NCBI GenBank assembly: GCA_937132035.1
Contig: CAKZOA010000442.1
Coordinates: 1-36,831, forward strand
Reading direction: 5' to 3'
DNA from: an uncultured Desulfobulbaceae bacterium
GTDB lineage: Bacteria > Desulfobacterota > Desulfobulbia > Desulfobulbales > Desulfocapsaceae
Length of the DNA: 36,831 nt
The notes under the pieces: model-generated
Told to the model about the DNA's origin: nothing
Databases searched by the model: none
Seen by the model: the letters and a program-made list of their open reading frames with translations, nothing else
Made by a program: the position numbers and the translations under genes
Part shown: piece by piece, positions 23,494 to 31,846 of the stretch
Layout of the letters: the number at the start of each line of letters is the position of its first letter
How positions within the stretch are numbered: position 1 is the stretch's first letter

Positions 23494-24870
23494 ATGGTAC
23501 GAAAAACGCAACAACAGACTGGTGAGAGGCGAGCGAAGCAGTTCAAAAAGTGGACCTCCCGGGTTACGGCCGACGAGGTTCTCATGCCCCCGTTATACCT
23601 GGGCAAGGAGGAACGCAGGCTCTATATCCGGGCAACCCTGAAGGAGGATCACACCCAAAGAATTCAGAACAAACCCGAGGCCACCGAGGCGAAATTCAAA
23701 AAATTACGAAAATCGTTTTTCCAATTCTTCCGCGGTACCGCTCTGCTCTACTATCGTGATTATGCCGGCATCGATCATAACCTGCCCGTAGTGTTCACCA
23801 TAGGTGATGTCCATCCGGGCAATTTCGGCGTTATGCCCAACAGCGACAATGTTCCCTTTTTCAGTGTCAACGATTTCGATGAAGCCTACTTCGCCCCCTT
23901 CAGCTGGGATATCCGCCGGGGAGCCACGGGTTTTTGGCTCTCGGCCAGAGAAAACGGCCATTCGAAAAAGAAGTGTCGTAAAATTGTACGGGCTTTCGTC
24001 ACCGGCTATATGAATGGTTTGCGGGAATTTTCTAGAGACGATCGCGAAAAATTCTTTCAATATAGAATCGACAACAGCCCAAAACGTATAAAAAAGCTGC
24101 TGGAGAATTCTCTGGAGAGCCGCGCTGAGTTTCTCAAGGAAAAAATTTCTCTCAAGAAAAGACGTTTCAAGGTCAGTGACGAGATTGTCCCCTACACGCA
24201 GCACATCAAGAAATTCCAGAAAATTGTCGACACCTATGTCGAGGAGAACGAAATATCCATCCCCAGAGGGGATGAGGAATATTTTCGGGTGGAGGATGTC
24301 GCCGTTAAAAAAGGCAGCGGTACCGCCAGTCTCGGACTTGATCGATTCTGGGTGTTGATCAGAGGCGAGTCGGCTACAGGAGATGACTGTCGGATACTGG
24401 AGATGAAGCAGGCCAGAACGTCGGCTTTATCGGGTTTGGTGCCGAAGACCGATTATGACGATATGAACAACCGAAAGAGCGCCCGGCAAATTGTCAAGGC
24501 CCATCGTGTTCATCTGGCCGGAGGTGACATCTTTTACGGCTATGCGCAGCGTCAGGGCAAGATGTATCTTGTCCGGGAGCGCAGTCCTTACAAAGACGAT
24601 ATCGACCTGGATGAACTCAGCGGCAAAACATTCAAAAAATATGCACGGATATGCGGGAAAGCACTTTCTCAGACGCATGCCCGTTCGGATGAAGATGCCG
24701 GGCTCAGTGTCGAGAATGCTGAAGAAAGCATACTCGGCTCCATCATTTGCGACGTTTTCGTTGATGACATGGTTCGCTTTGCCGGGTCCTCGGCGCAGCG
24801 GGTGATCGATGATCACGCGCTGTTCGTCAAAGATTTCGATCTGGGCGTCTTTCAGCTCGTCGGAAGCTGA
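23494..24870 (+). CDS. DUF2252 protein with protein-kinase/APH-like catalytic motifs
   Basis: The 458-residue soluble, basic protein matches DUF2252: MPPLYLGKEERR and FFRGTALLYYRD near the N-terminus, GDVHPGNFG at 104-112, NDFDEA at 126-131 and a C-terminal half with DDCRILEMKQAR. The pair GDxHPGN and DFD resembles the catalytic loop and metal-binding motif of aminoglycoside-phosphotransferase/choline-kinase-like enzymes, so a small-molecule or lipid-head kinase is plausible but unproven. The ATG at 23494 has AGGGAG about 13 nt upstream. A TTG at 23461 is an alternative start adding 11 residues. It converges on the DUF1206 gene. Confidence 0.85.
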   Translation: MVRKTQQQTGERRAKQFKKWTSRVTADEVLMPPLYLGKEERRLYIRATLKEDHTQRIQNKPEATEAKFKKLRKSFFQFFRGTALLYYRDYAGIDHNLPVVFTIGDVHPGNFGVMPNSDNVPFFSVNDFDEAYFAPFSWDIRRGATGFWLSARENGHSKKKCRKIVRAFVTGYMNGLREFSRDDREKFFQYRIDNSPKRIKKLLENSLESRAEFLKEKISLKKRRFKVSDEIVPYTQHIKKFQKIVDTYVEENEISIPRGDEEYFRVEDVAVKKGSGTASLGLDRFWVLIRGESATGDDCRILEMKQARTSALSGLVPKTDYDDMNNRKSARQIVKAHRVHLAGGDIFYGYAQRQGKMYLVRERSPYKDDIDLDELSGKTFKKYARICGKALSQTHARSDEDAGLSVENAEESILGSIICDVFVDDMVRFAGSSAQRVIDDHALFVKDFDLGVFQLVGS

Positions 24871-24878
24871 GGGTGATA

Positions 24879-24944
24879 CTCAGCGGATTTTCCTGTGCCG
24901 CAGGAGAGTATGTCCGATTGTCCCGTACCACAGGACTCGCTGAG
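24879..24944. repeat. Inverted repeat between convergent genes
   Basis: CTCAGCG at 24879-24885 followed by TCCTGTG pairs with CACAGGACTCGCTGAG at 24929-24944, forming a long imperfect stem just after the DUF2252 stop. There is no T-run. It may serve as a bidirectional transcript end. Confidence 0.5.
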
Positions 24945-24997
24945 CTACCAAATGCGCGCAGTGTGTGACAACGCAATAAACAAAAATTCCTGAGCGG

Positions 24998-25804
24998 CTA
25001 CTCCGGATTTATTCTTCTGTAGAACCCTTCAAGGAAACTGTAGACGCCGAAGGCGAAGAGGCCGAAGGCGACCAGGCCGAGGAGTACGGCCCCGTAGGCT
25101 TGGCCCTGTATGAACTCGAGAGCGGCTTTAAGGCCCTTCGCTTTGTCGGGATCATAGGTCCAGGCGGCGTAGGCGAAGAAAAAGGAGATAATGGTAAAAA
25201 CTACGGCGCGGGCCACAAGCCCAAACTTTATCAATGGATCCACCTTGTCCATGAGTTGGGAGTCCATGGAGAAATAGTCTTTATACTTTTCTTTGTAGGC
25301 CTTAATAACATGGGCAATGGCCGCTCCCAAGATGCATAATGCCGCCAGATAGAGAAGCCAGCGGCCCCAGGGCTGCTGCATAAGCTTTGCCGCAAGTCCG
25401 GATTTGTCGCCACCTCCGCCGCCGGTTCCAAAACCGAAAAGCATGCTGGCGGCATAGACTCCCAGGAGGGTGTGGGTAACGGCGCTGACAAGCAGACCGC
25501 CGCGAATGGCGAGACCTTTGGCGCCGTTGCCGTGGTTATCGACATCCTTGATTGCTTGAACCAGCCGCCAGATGGCATAGCCGAAGAGTCCGACAGCGAT
25601 GATGGCGATCATCACATCTCCGAAGGGCGATGATATGACAGTCTGCAAGGCGCCTTTGGTGCCGGTGGTTTTGCCCCCCTCACCGAAGGCGGCAAGCACA
25701 GTGAGCACCCCAACCAGTATATAGACGACTCCTCGGGTACAGTAGCCGGCACGTGCAAGCCACACCAGCTTTTCCTTGGCCTCTTCCTTGGTTTTTTCGG
25801 GCAT
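24998..25804 (-). CDS. DUF1206 membrane protein (three tandem repeats)
   Basis: The 268-residue protein has six membrane helices arranged as three tandem two-helix repeats, each opening with a Gly-x-x-x-Arg-Gly/Ala pattern: RAGYCTRGVVYILVG, KGLAIRGGLLVSAVTH and FGLVARAVVFTIISF. This is the DUF1206 plan at the usual length. The function is unknown. A Gly-rich loop (GTGGGGGD) lies near residue 130. No good ribosome-binding site is seen just before the start at 25804. A weak -24/-12-like match lies at 25960-25974 on the minus strand. Confidence 0.85.
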   Translation of the reverse strand: MPEKTKEEAKEKLVWLARAGYCTRGVVYILVGVLTVLAAFGEGGKTTGTKGALQTVISSPFGDVMIAIIAVGLFGYAIWRLVQAIKDVDNHGNGAKGLAIRGGLLVSAVTHTLLGVYAASMLFGFGTGGGGGDKSGLAAKLMQQPWGRWLLYLAALCILGAAIAHVIKAYKEKYKDYFSMDSQLMDKVDPLIKFGLVARAVVFTIISFFFAYAAWTYDPDKAKGLKAALEFIQGQAYGAVLLGLVAFGLFAFGVYSFLEGFYRRINPE

Positions 25805-26063
25805 GGTTTCACCTTATGAATTTGAATGTTGTTGGAAAGAACGCTTCAACGATTGTCTCAGTCGCGATGACCGCCGGTTTTTGGGGAGTCCTGCGCTGTC
25901 TCTTTGAAGGATGGCTCTCCTTTCGGCATGAGTCTGCCGCTGTTGTGTTCTGCGATGTTGCATTTTTCAAGCCATTTCCTCTCGCTCCTCGTGGCAATAT
26001 TTTGTGTGTCTGCTGGGATCGATGTCAATGACGGGGGATACTCAGGTTTATCAAAGTCTCGGC

Positions 26064-27629
26064 TCAGGGAATACTGCCCCGGACTATCTTGGCGAAACTT
26101 CCCTCCGGAAGTACTGCACTGCTCTCCATCTGATTCAGCCGTGCCAGCTCCTCTAGAGGAATCTCTACCTGATATCTGGCATGGAGGTCACTCAGGGATT
26201 CAGCCGAGCTGAGCTCGACGATCTGCAAATGCCTGGGTTCGACATTGCGATAGCGGCTCTCCTGGAGCCGTTCAAAACTTCGGAAGGGAATGTCGATCTC
26301 CTCTGTATATGCGCCCCATTTTTGCCTGGAGGTATAGCCGACGAGTTGATAGAGACGATCGCCGTCGGCGATGAACATCACCAGGCCCTGTATCTTCCCC
26401 TGTTGAGTAGTGGCCCTGAACTGGCCGTTGGCCGCTGTAAATCCGTTGAGCATATGACCTGAGGAGCGTAGAGCGGTTATTCCCCGTTGTCCGAGAAAAG
26501 AGCGCAGCGCCTGGCGCGGATTCTCTCCCTTGGCAAGTGTCATTTGAACGACAGCATCTTTTTGCGGACTGAGGCCGATAACGGCGCCACGTTGGTTGAT
26601 GATTTGCCAGCCATCGGCAAAATCCATCTGGAATTCCATGTCCGGATGATAAAAAGTTGATTGACGAATAATACCGTTGCGGGGATTATCGCCGTAGACC
26701 ATACCGTCGAGAAAGCTGAGATAGGTCTGTCGCTCCACTGGAGCATAGTTTCGGGACGGCGACTGGGCAATGCGGGAACGAATGTAGTCGAAGCGGTTCT
26801 CCGGCAGCGGGTGGGTGGAAGCCCATTGAGGAAGCCTGCCGCCCTCGCTGGCCTCGGAGACCTGACCGAGCATTTTCATAACATCCAGCAGTTGCTGTGG
26901 GTCCTTGTTGATATTGGCCATATACCGTATGCCAAGTCTGTCGGACTCGGTTTCGTCGTCCCTGCTGAACTTGAGGAAGAGGAGCTGCATGCCCTGGCCG
27001 AGCAGAGAGGCGAATTCGCGCAGTTCCGGGACGGCGATGGTGGCAATGCCCAAGCCGAGCTGGGTGACCATACTTTTGCTCATCCGGATGACGGAATGTT
27101 TGGCCGTTATATGGGCTATTTCATGGCCGAGCACTCCTGCCAGCTGGGCCTCGTTTTCAAAGTGGGCGAGAATGCCCCTGGTGAGATAGACATAGCCGCC
27201 TGGTACGGCGAAGGCGTTGATGGCGTCGTCGTCTATGACCTGAAAGGTCCAGGGCAGTTCGGGCCGCTCCGTGGTGGCAGCAATCTGCGCGCCGAGGCGC
27301 TGTACGTAGGCCTGGAGTTCATCGTCGTCGTAGAGTCCCATAGTGGCGACGATATCGCGGTTGGAGCTTTTGCCCATTTCTACTTCCTGGTCTCTGCCAA
27401 TAAAGCTCAGATGTCGTTCACCGGTGGCCTCGATAGTGGTGCACGAGGGAAAAAACGTCATGATCAGCACGACAAGCACCAGGGGCCGCAATGTTTTCCA
27501 TAATGGTGTATGTCGAAAAGACAGGCCGGCCGTCCGCTTTTTACCGCCTAAGTGTATGTCTGAGCCGCTGCAGGATGTCGTCATGGCGTTGCCGGTAAGC
27601 GTTTTTGCTTTCTGTCTCTTCGCTGTCAT
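26064..27629 (-). CDS. M48-family metalloprotease, probably membrane- or lipid-anchored
   Basis: The 521-residue protein has an unusual basic N-terminal extension, then a hydrophobic segment (about 48-60) ending in a possible lipobox (FFPSC, Cys63). The M48 catalytic domain carries HEIAH (H169, E170, H173) and the third zinc ligand Glu226 in DDETESD. A C-terminal region (about 370-520) contains a LysM-like or beta-rich segment. It resembles the BepA/YcaL/LoiP-type periplasmic proteases that control outer-membrane protein assembly. The start at 27629 follows the MscS stop by 1 nt, with its ribosome-binding site (GGAGGG) inside the end of mscS, so the two are translationally coupled. Confidence 0.88.
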   Translation of the reverse strand: MTAKRQKAKTLTGNAMTTSCSGSDIHLGGKKRTAGLSFRHTPLWKTLRPLVLVVLIMTFFPSCTTIEATGERHLSFIGRDQEVEMGKSSNRDIVATMGLYDDDELQAYVQRLGAQIAATTERPELPWTFQVIDDDAINAFAVPGGYVYLTRGILAHFENEAQLAGVLGHEIAHITAKHSVIRMSKSMVTQLGLGIATIAVPELREFASLLGQGMQLLFLKFSRDDETESDRLGIRYMANINKDPQQLLDVMKMLGQVSEASEGGRLPQWASTHPLPENRFDYIRSRIAQSPSRNYAPVERQTYLSFLDGMVYGDNPRNGIIRQSTFYHPDMEFQMDFADGWQIINQRGAVIGLSPQKDAVVQMTLAKGENPRQALRSFLGQRGITALRSSGHMLNGFTAANGQFRATTQQGKIQGLVMFIADGDRLYQLVGYTSRQKWGAYTEEIDIPFRSFERLQESRYRNVEPRHLQIVELSSAESLSDLHARYQVEIPLEELARLNQMESSAVLPEGSFAKIVRGSIP

Positions 27630-27630
27630 C

Positions 27631-28968
27631 TTATTCCCTCCCTGAGGATGCGCTACTTTTGTCTTCATCGTGCTCGTCCCCCTCATTCTTGCTGCTTTCG
27701 GGTTCGGCAACCTGTTCGTTTTCTTCACGTTTGCCTTCGGTTCCCTGCTTGCGCTTCCCGCTGCTCCTTTGTTGGCCGCCGTCGCCTTGCCGTTGGCCAT
27801 CGTCGCCAGCCCTTTCGGTGCCGTCATCCGAAGAGTCAATCACAACCTTCACGGGAGCGCTGGAGTCAAGGTGAACATCTCTTTGCGGGAAGGCGACGGC
27901 TATTCCGGCTTCCTTGAGCCGGTTGAAGCTCTCCCGTCGCAGTTTACTCTCAACGCTCCAGACCTCGAGCGGATTTTCCGCCTCAATCCAGAAAAACATT
28001 CTGAATATAAGACTGCTGTCTCCGAATTCCCAGAAAAGGACGGAGGGGGATGGTTCGGGGAGGACTTCTTCATTGTCTTCCATGCAGGCGATGAGGATGT
28101 CCATGGTCTCATCAACATCGGAGGAATAGCGGACGCCTATTTTGAACTCACCACGGATTCGCGCATCGCTCAAGGTCCAGTTGACCACCTCCTCTTCAAG
28201 GAATTTGGAATTGGGGACAAGTACGTCGATGCCGTCGAAGCGCCGCACCCTGGTGTAACGACCACGAATTTCATCGACGAAGCCGGCCTGGTCTCCCAGC
28301 TCGATGCAATCGTGGATACGAATCGGCTGCTCAATGGCCAGAACCAGACCGCTGAGATAATCATAGATGGTACTTTTGGCACCGAGTGAAGCACCGATGA
28401 GGATCATCGCTCCCATGACACTGACAATGGAAAAGGGCATGCCGGCGACGAGCACAGTTGCAAGAATGACAAAGAAGACAAGGAAGTAGACTACGATTTT
28501 GGAAAAGGCAATGGCAATATGCTCAGGTAGAGACTTGAACCGCATCATCGCACTCTTGAGAAGTCGACCGGTTACAGCCGAGAGCCAGCTGCCGGCAACA
28601 AGAATGATCAGTGCCGTGACCAATCCTTTTAGTCGGATCCATTCTCCGCCGGTTTTATAGAGAGGAAGATAGATGAGATAATCGATCCACCCACTGAGCG
28701 AATCCGGCGTCTGACGGTCTTTGTAAGGATGCTCGGTTTTTTGCTCTGATGCACCCGATTCACTACCGGAACCGCCGTCTTTCTTGCCGGTGATGGTTTT
28801 GACCGTTTCCATTGCCGCAGACCCCGCCGACGACGGCGAGGTCTGGGCTGACACCGCTGAGTGGACGAGCACTAAGGCGAGAGCCACCAGTAAAACAGCT
28901 GTTACCTTGACCGCGAAGCTGACCGTGCTGATATCATTTATCCGGAAAAAGAGAGAATGTGTTTTCAT
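27631..28968 (-). CDS. Mechanosensitive channel of the MscS family
   Basis: The 445-residue protein begins with a signal or membrane helix (about 17-41), then a polar periplasmic stretch (42-90) and three to four membrane helices. The MscS pore helix and beta domain lie at about 180-265 (LGAKSTIYDYLSGLVL, then QPIRIHDCIELGD, then RRFDGIDVLVPNSKFLEE). The C-terminal ~60 residues form a low-complexity Gly/Asp/Glu/Ser/Lys tail. Such channels release solutes when membrane tension rises on hypo-osmotic shock. It is the first gene of a two-gene unit with the M48 protease, an association hinting at shared control by envelope tension. Confidence 0.88.
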   Translation of the reverse strand: MKTHSLFFRINDISTVSFAVKVTAVLLVALALVLVHSAVSAQTSPSSAGSAAMETVKTITGKKDGGSGSESGASEQKTEHPYKDRQTPDSLSGWIDYLIYLPLYKTGGEWIRLKGLVTALIILVAGSWLSAVTGRLLKSAMMRFKSLPEHIAIAFSKIVVYFLVFFVILATVLVAGMPFSIVSVMGAMILIGASLGAKSTIYDYLSGLVLAIEQPIRIHDCIELGDQAGFVDEIRGRYTRVRRFDGIDVLVPNSKFLEEEVVNWTLSDARIRGEFKIGVRYSSDVDETMDILIACMEDNEEVLPEPSPSVLFWEFGDSSLIFRMFFWIEAENPLEVWSVESKLRRESFNRLKEAGIAVAFPQRDVHLDSSAPVKVVIDSSDDGTERAGDDGQRQGDGGQQRSSGKRKQGTEGKREENEQVAEPESSKNEGDEHDEDKSSASSGRE

Positions 28969-29171
28969 GGCGATACATGGTTGTCATCGGCAAAAAATGG
29001 CGTGAGACGTTGTTTAGTGATGAAATCCTTGGTCATACCTGTCCGCGTGGATGCAGTAAGCATGCCTGTTATTGTTTTTGGCTTCACAGGCGCCTGTATA
29101 ACCACTGAGAAAATCTTATCGGTTGTGACAGCAGCGTTTGCCAGAGCAGCAAAAATTATCCGACCGGCCAG

Positions 29172-29640
29172 TTATCGGAGGGCTGTTATCAGTAGGAAAT
29201 CGTCGCCGAAAACCATCTGTGCGCCTAGGCCGAGAAGGATCGTCAGAAGAGCGCTGACGCCAAGGACCAGCCGTGAAGAACCCTCAAGCAGAGCCACTCT
29301 GCCGGTGGCGCTGCCCAGATACATCACACCTACGATTCTCAGGTAATAGAAGATGGAGACAACGGTATTGACCACTGCCAGCAGGGCCAGCCAGCTGAAT
29401 CCGGCGTCGATGGCTGCCCCGAAGAGAGCGAGTTTGGCGGCGAACCCCACAAGCGGAGGAATTCCGGTAAGGGAAAGCAGGCTGACGGTAAGCGCTGCCG
29501 CATGCCAGGGATGGCTGCGGCAGAGGCCGCGGTAGTCTCGAAGCCGTGTGCGTCCGCGTAGTGAGACCACCGTTGCAAACGCAGCCAAGGTAGCCGAGGA
29601 CAAAGAGAATCAGTGCCGGCTTGGCCAGTGTCGCATGTCC
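29172..29640 (-). pseudogene. nuoN: Remnant of NADH-quinone oxidoreductase subunit N (nuoN), 3' part, frameshifted
   Basis: The frame ending at 29172 encodes about 145 residues with the NuoN/MrpD-family core: SLLSLTGIPPLVGFAAKLALF, then LAVVNTVVSIFYYLRIVGVMY. Upstream of about 29590 the protein-like signal (ALILFVLGYLG) continues in another frame, so there is a frameshift. The N-terminal two thirds of NuoN is missing. No other nuo genes are present. It looks like a decayed fragment left by rearrangement, with its upstream end abutting a receiver-domain fragment on the other strand. Confidence 0.75.
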
Positions 29641-29718
29641 GGCAGCGACTACAGCGAGCATCTGACCAAGCCCGTCGATCTTAAGGCGCTGAACGCGGTC
29701 CTGCGCGGCATCCTCTGA
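29635..29718 (+). pseudogene. C-terminal fragment of a receiver (REC) domain
   Basis: In one plus-strand frame the codons before TGA at 29716 read SEHLTKPVDLKALNAVLRGIL. This matches the end of receiver domains in hybrid histidine kinases (the conserved Lys-Pro and last helix). Only about 28 codons survive, with no upstream receiver core and no ribosome-binding site. It abuts the nuoN remnant and marks a recombination junction. Confidence 0.65.
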
Positions 29719-30036
29719 GCCTTGTATTCCCCCTGTTTTACCTCTTTTCCCCTGAAGGGCTTCGTCCATTCATGGCGCTGAATCAGAACTTTTCCTTCAG
29801 CGGTTGAAAGCTTTTCCCGCCTCACCCTCGGAATGCGCTCCGGCGCTGCTCCTGGACACTCTTCAGGTCGCGGTACTCCTCTTGCCCCAGTCGGAAACCG
29901 GATTCATCGCCGGAAGCGGGTTCTTGACGGGAGTATTTTCTGCTATACCATGGTTCTCAGGCAGATTCGCTGCCGGCAGGCATCCGCTCATGCCGGTACC
30001 GGATCAAACGATACTGTTACAAAAAGGAGTTCGGAT
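29719..30036. other. Intergenic region after the rearrangement scar
   Basis: About 318 nt with no convincing gene or repeat before the DUF5666-like gene. Confidence 0.4.
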
Positions 30037-30306
30037 ATGAAAATGTGTCTACGCATTACGCTCGCTGCACTGTTGCCCCTTATCTTCGCCCTGCCGGTAC
30101 TTGCCAACGAAATAGAAGGGCCGGTCGAAGCCATTGATAGAGGTAGCCGCACCTTCAAGGCGGAGGGTATTACCTTCCACATTACCGAGGAAACCGATTT
30201 CGATGATTTTGACAGCCTGGAAGAGATGAAAGTCGGCCATGAGGTGGAGGTTGATTTCGAATACCGCGACGGTAAACACTTCGCCCTCGAGGTCGAAGAA
30301 GAGTAA
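30037..30306 (+). CDS. Small exported DUF5666-like beta protein
   Basis: The 89-residue precursor has a signal peptide (hydrophobic core about 6-22, likely cleavage after VLA). The mature acidic part reads EIEGPVEAIDRGSRTFKAEG, then GHEVEVDFEYRDGKHFALEVEEE. The pattern (G-x-V-x-x-I-D, a strand, then V-G-x-x-V-x-V) matches DUF5666-type OB-like modules, exported and of unknown role. ATG 30037 is preceded by AAAAAGGAG. A terminator follows at 30323-30362, so it is a single-gene unit. Confidence 0.75.
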   Translation: MKMCLRITLAALLPLIFALPVLANEIEGPVEAIDRGSRTFKAEGITFHITEETDFDDFDSLEEMKVGHEVEVDFEYRDGKHFALEVEEE

Positions 30307-30315
30307 AATCTTTTC

Positions 30316-30364
30316 GAAAAAAAAGCCCCCAGTATGCTCGAACGGGTTGGTGCCGGGGGCTTCT
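30316..30364 (+). terminator. Terminator after the DUF5666-like gene
   Basis: AAGCCCCC (30323-30330) pairs with GGGGGCTT (30355-30362), 17 nt past the stop. The plus-strand tail (CTTGCC) is a poor T-run, but the 5' side has eight A residues, so it would also act well in the opposite direction. Confidence 0.7.
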
Positions 30365-30433
30365 TGCCGTCATACTGCTCGCTGCAGCGTGATAAATCTA
30401 TTTTTCCCTCAGGTTCAGCACCTCTTCTTGTGG

Positions 30434-30512
30434 CAGGAGAACCCTCTCCCCGGGAACACGACCCGCACCGTCCAGGCTGCAGATACCCGGCAAAAGAGCA
30501 CCCCGGTCCCTG
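30434..30512. repeat. Relic resembling the interior of the 173-bp element
   Basis: It contains CCGTCCAGGCTGC, then ACCCG, then AAAAGAGCACCCC in the same order and spacing as inside 19582-19754, with a partly paired left arm (CTCTCCCCGGG). The CTGATTACC ends are absent. It lies in the leader region of the exported DUF2183 gene. Confidence 0.55.
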
Positions 30513-30587
30513 AAGAAGAGGGAGAACTGGGTATTTTTTTTGGGTAGGCATCAGATAAAAACACAACCACCGGAGCGCAAGAACACC

Positions 30588-31832
30588 ATGACCGAAAAGA
30601 TGAATACACTCTGCGTTCTCCTGGCCCTGGCGACCCTGACAGTGATGGCAGGCGCGCATGGGATAGCGAGAGCCTCGGAAGAAGGCAAGGAGGAGAGCGT
30701 GAGCTGGCAGAAAGCATTTGCCGAGAAGGCCGCCTCATCACTCAATGATGTCGCCGGATTCGCCGAAACGCGCTGGCGGCAGTTCAGTGATGCGATGGGT
30801 TTCCACACACCGCGGCATATCGCGGCCTACCGAGGTTATGCAACCCGCGATGCGGTATATGTGCAGGGTCGGCTTTTGGCGAACAGGCCCTACGGTGGTC
30901 CGCAGGATGATGATCACTGGTGGGATAACCTGAAGGCGACCTATGAGCGGTGGGAGAGCGATGAAATCCCCAATGCCCGTATGCGACTCGAGTATCTTGA
31001 TCAGACAAAAAACGTGGTAACCGACGACGAAGGGTACTATAGCGCCGAGTTTGCGCTGCATGAACGCTACCCCGAAAGTGACTTTGTCACGGCGAAACAT
31101 GCTCTGGAAGAGCGCGTCCTCACCGGCAGCCACCATATTTCCGTCCTTGACGAAGAGGCGGAATTCCTCCTTATAAGTGATGTGGATGATACCATTATTC
31201 ACACCGGCATCACCAACCTGCTGGTCGCCGCCCAGTTGACCTTCCTCAATAATGCCAAAACCCGAAAGCCGCTGGCAGGGGCGGGCAGTCTGTATCAAAG
31301 CCTGGCCAGGGGCCACCAGGGTCATGCGGTGAACCCCGTTATCTACCTCTCCAACTCGTCCTGGAATATGTACGACCTGCTCCGCGACTTCATCGATCTC
31401 AACGACCTTCCTCGAGGTCCGCTGTTACTGCGGGACATTGGCCGTGAGGCTGATTCGGATAATCATAAAACGGAAACCCTCTCGAACCTGTTCAGACGAT
31501 ATGAGCATCTGCCGGTCGTGCTGATAGGCGACAGCGGCCAGCATGATGCCGCTTACTACTCAAGCATTGCCGCAAAGTACCCGGATCGGGTCAAAGCGAT
31601 ATATATCCGGGACATCGATCCGGCTGAAAACAGTGAATATGATGTTAAAATCGACGCAATCATCCACCGCAACGAGCAAAATGGCGTTCCCTTTGTCCGG
31701 GTCCAGAGCAGCGTGCAGATCGCCGAACACGCGGTGAATATAGGCTTATTGCCTGAAGGTGCGCTGGCATCCATCGAGGAGGATACCAAAAAAGACAAAG
31801 CCCGGGAAACGGTTGCCGAAAAGGCCGAGTGA
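30588..31832 (+). CDS. DUF2183 (App1-like) phosphatidate phosphatase, exported version
   Basis: The 414-residue precursor has a signal peptide (hydrophobic core 7-24, likely cleavage after ARA at 27-29). The DUF2183 domain has the HAD-like motif D198-x-D200-D-T (ISDVDDTIIHTG), the Ser motif YLSNSSWNMYDLL, LPRGPLLLRD and GDSGQHD. Its substrate should be phosphatidate or a related lipid phosphate, but in the periplasm, unlike the cytoplasmic paralogue at 16927-18003. The start at 30588 is chosen because it puts the signal peptide at the N-terminus and has GGAG upstream. The C-terminal tail is charged. It converges on the CheB-like gene, 14 nt away. Confidence 0.85.
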   Translation: MTEKMNTLCVLLALATLTVMAGAHGIARASEEGKEESVSWQKAFAEKAASSLNDVAGFAETRWRQFSDAMGFHTPRHIAAYRGYATRDAVYVQGRLLANRPYGGPQDDDHWWDNLKATYERWESDEIPNARMRLEYLDQTKNVVTDDEGYYSAEFALHERYPESDFVTAKHALEERVLTGSHHISVLDEEAEFLLISDVDDTIIHTGITNLLVAAQLTFLNNAKTRKPLAGAGSLYQSLARGHQGHAVNPVIYLSNSSWNMYDLLRDFIDLNDLPRGPLLLRDIGREADSDNHKTETLSNLFRRYEHLPVVLIGDSGQHDAAYYSSIAAKYPDRVKAIYIRDIDPAENSEYDVKIDAIIHRNEQNGVPFVRVQSSVQIAEHAVNIGLLPEGALASIEEDTKKDKARETVAEKAE

Positions 31833-31846
31833 GCAGAAAAAAAACA

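Noticed and set aside
26661-27503. 280-codon plus-strand frame opposite the M48 protease
   Set aside because: It is a shadow of the real minus-strand gene, which has a complete HEIAH zinc site.
27630-27839. N-terminal extension of the M48 protease inside mscS
   Set aside because: It is antisense-like low-complexity sequence that overlaps the MscS tail in another frame; the coupled ATG at 27629 is better.
29284-29769. 161-codon minus-strand frame as a complete gene
   Set aside because: It is part antisense to a receiver-domain fragment and part out of frame with the NuoN remnant; only a short stretch is NuoN-like.
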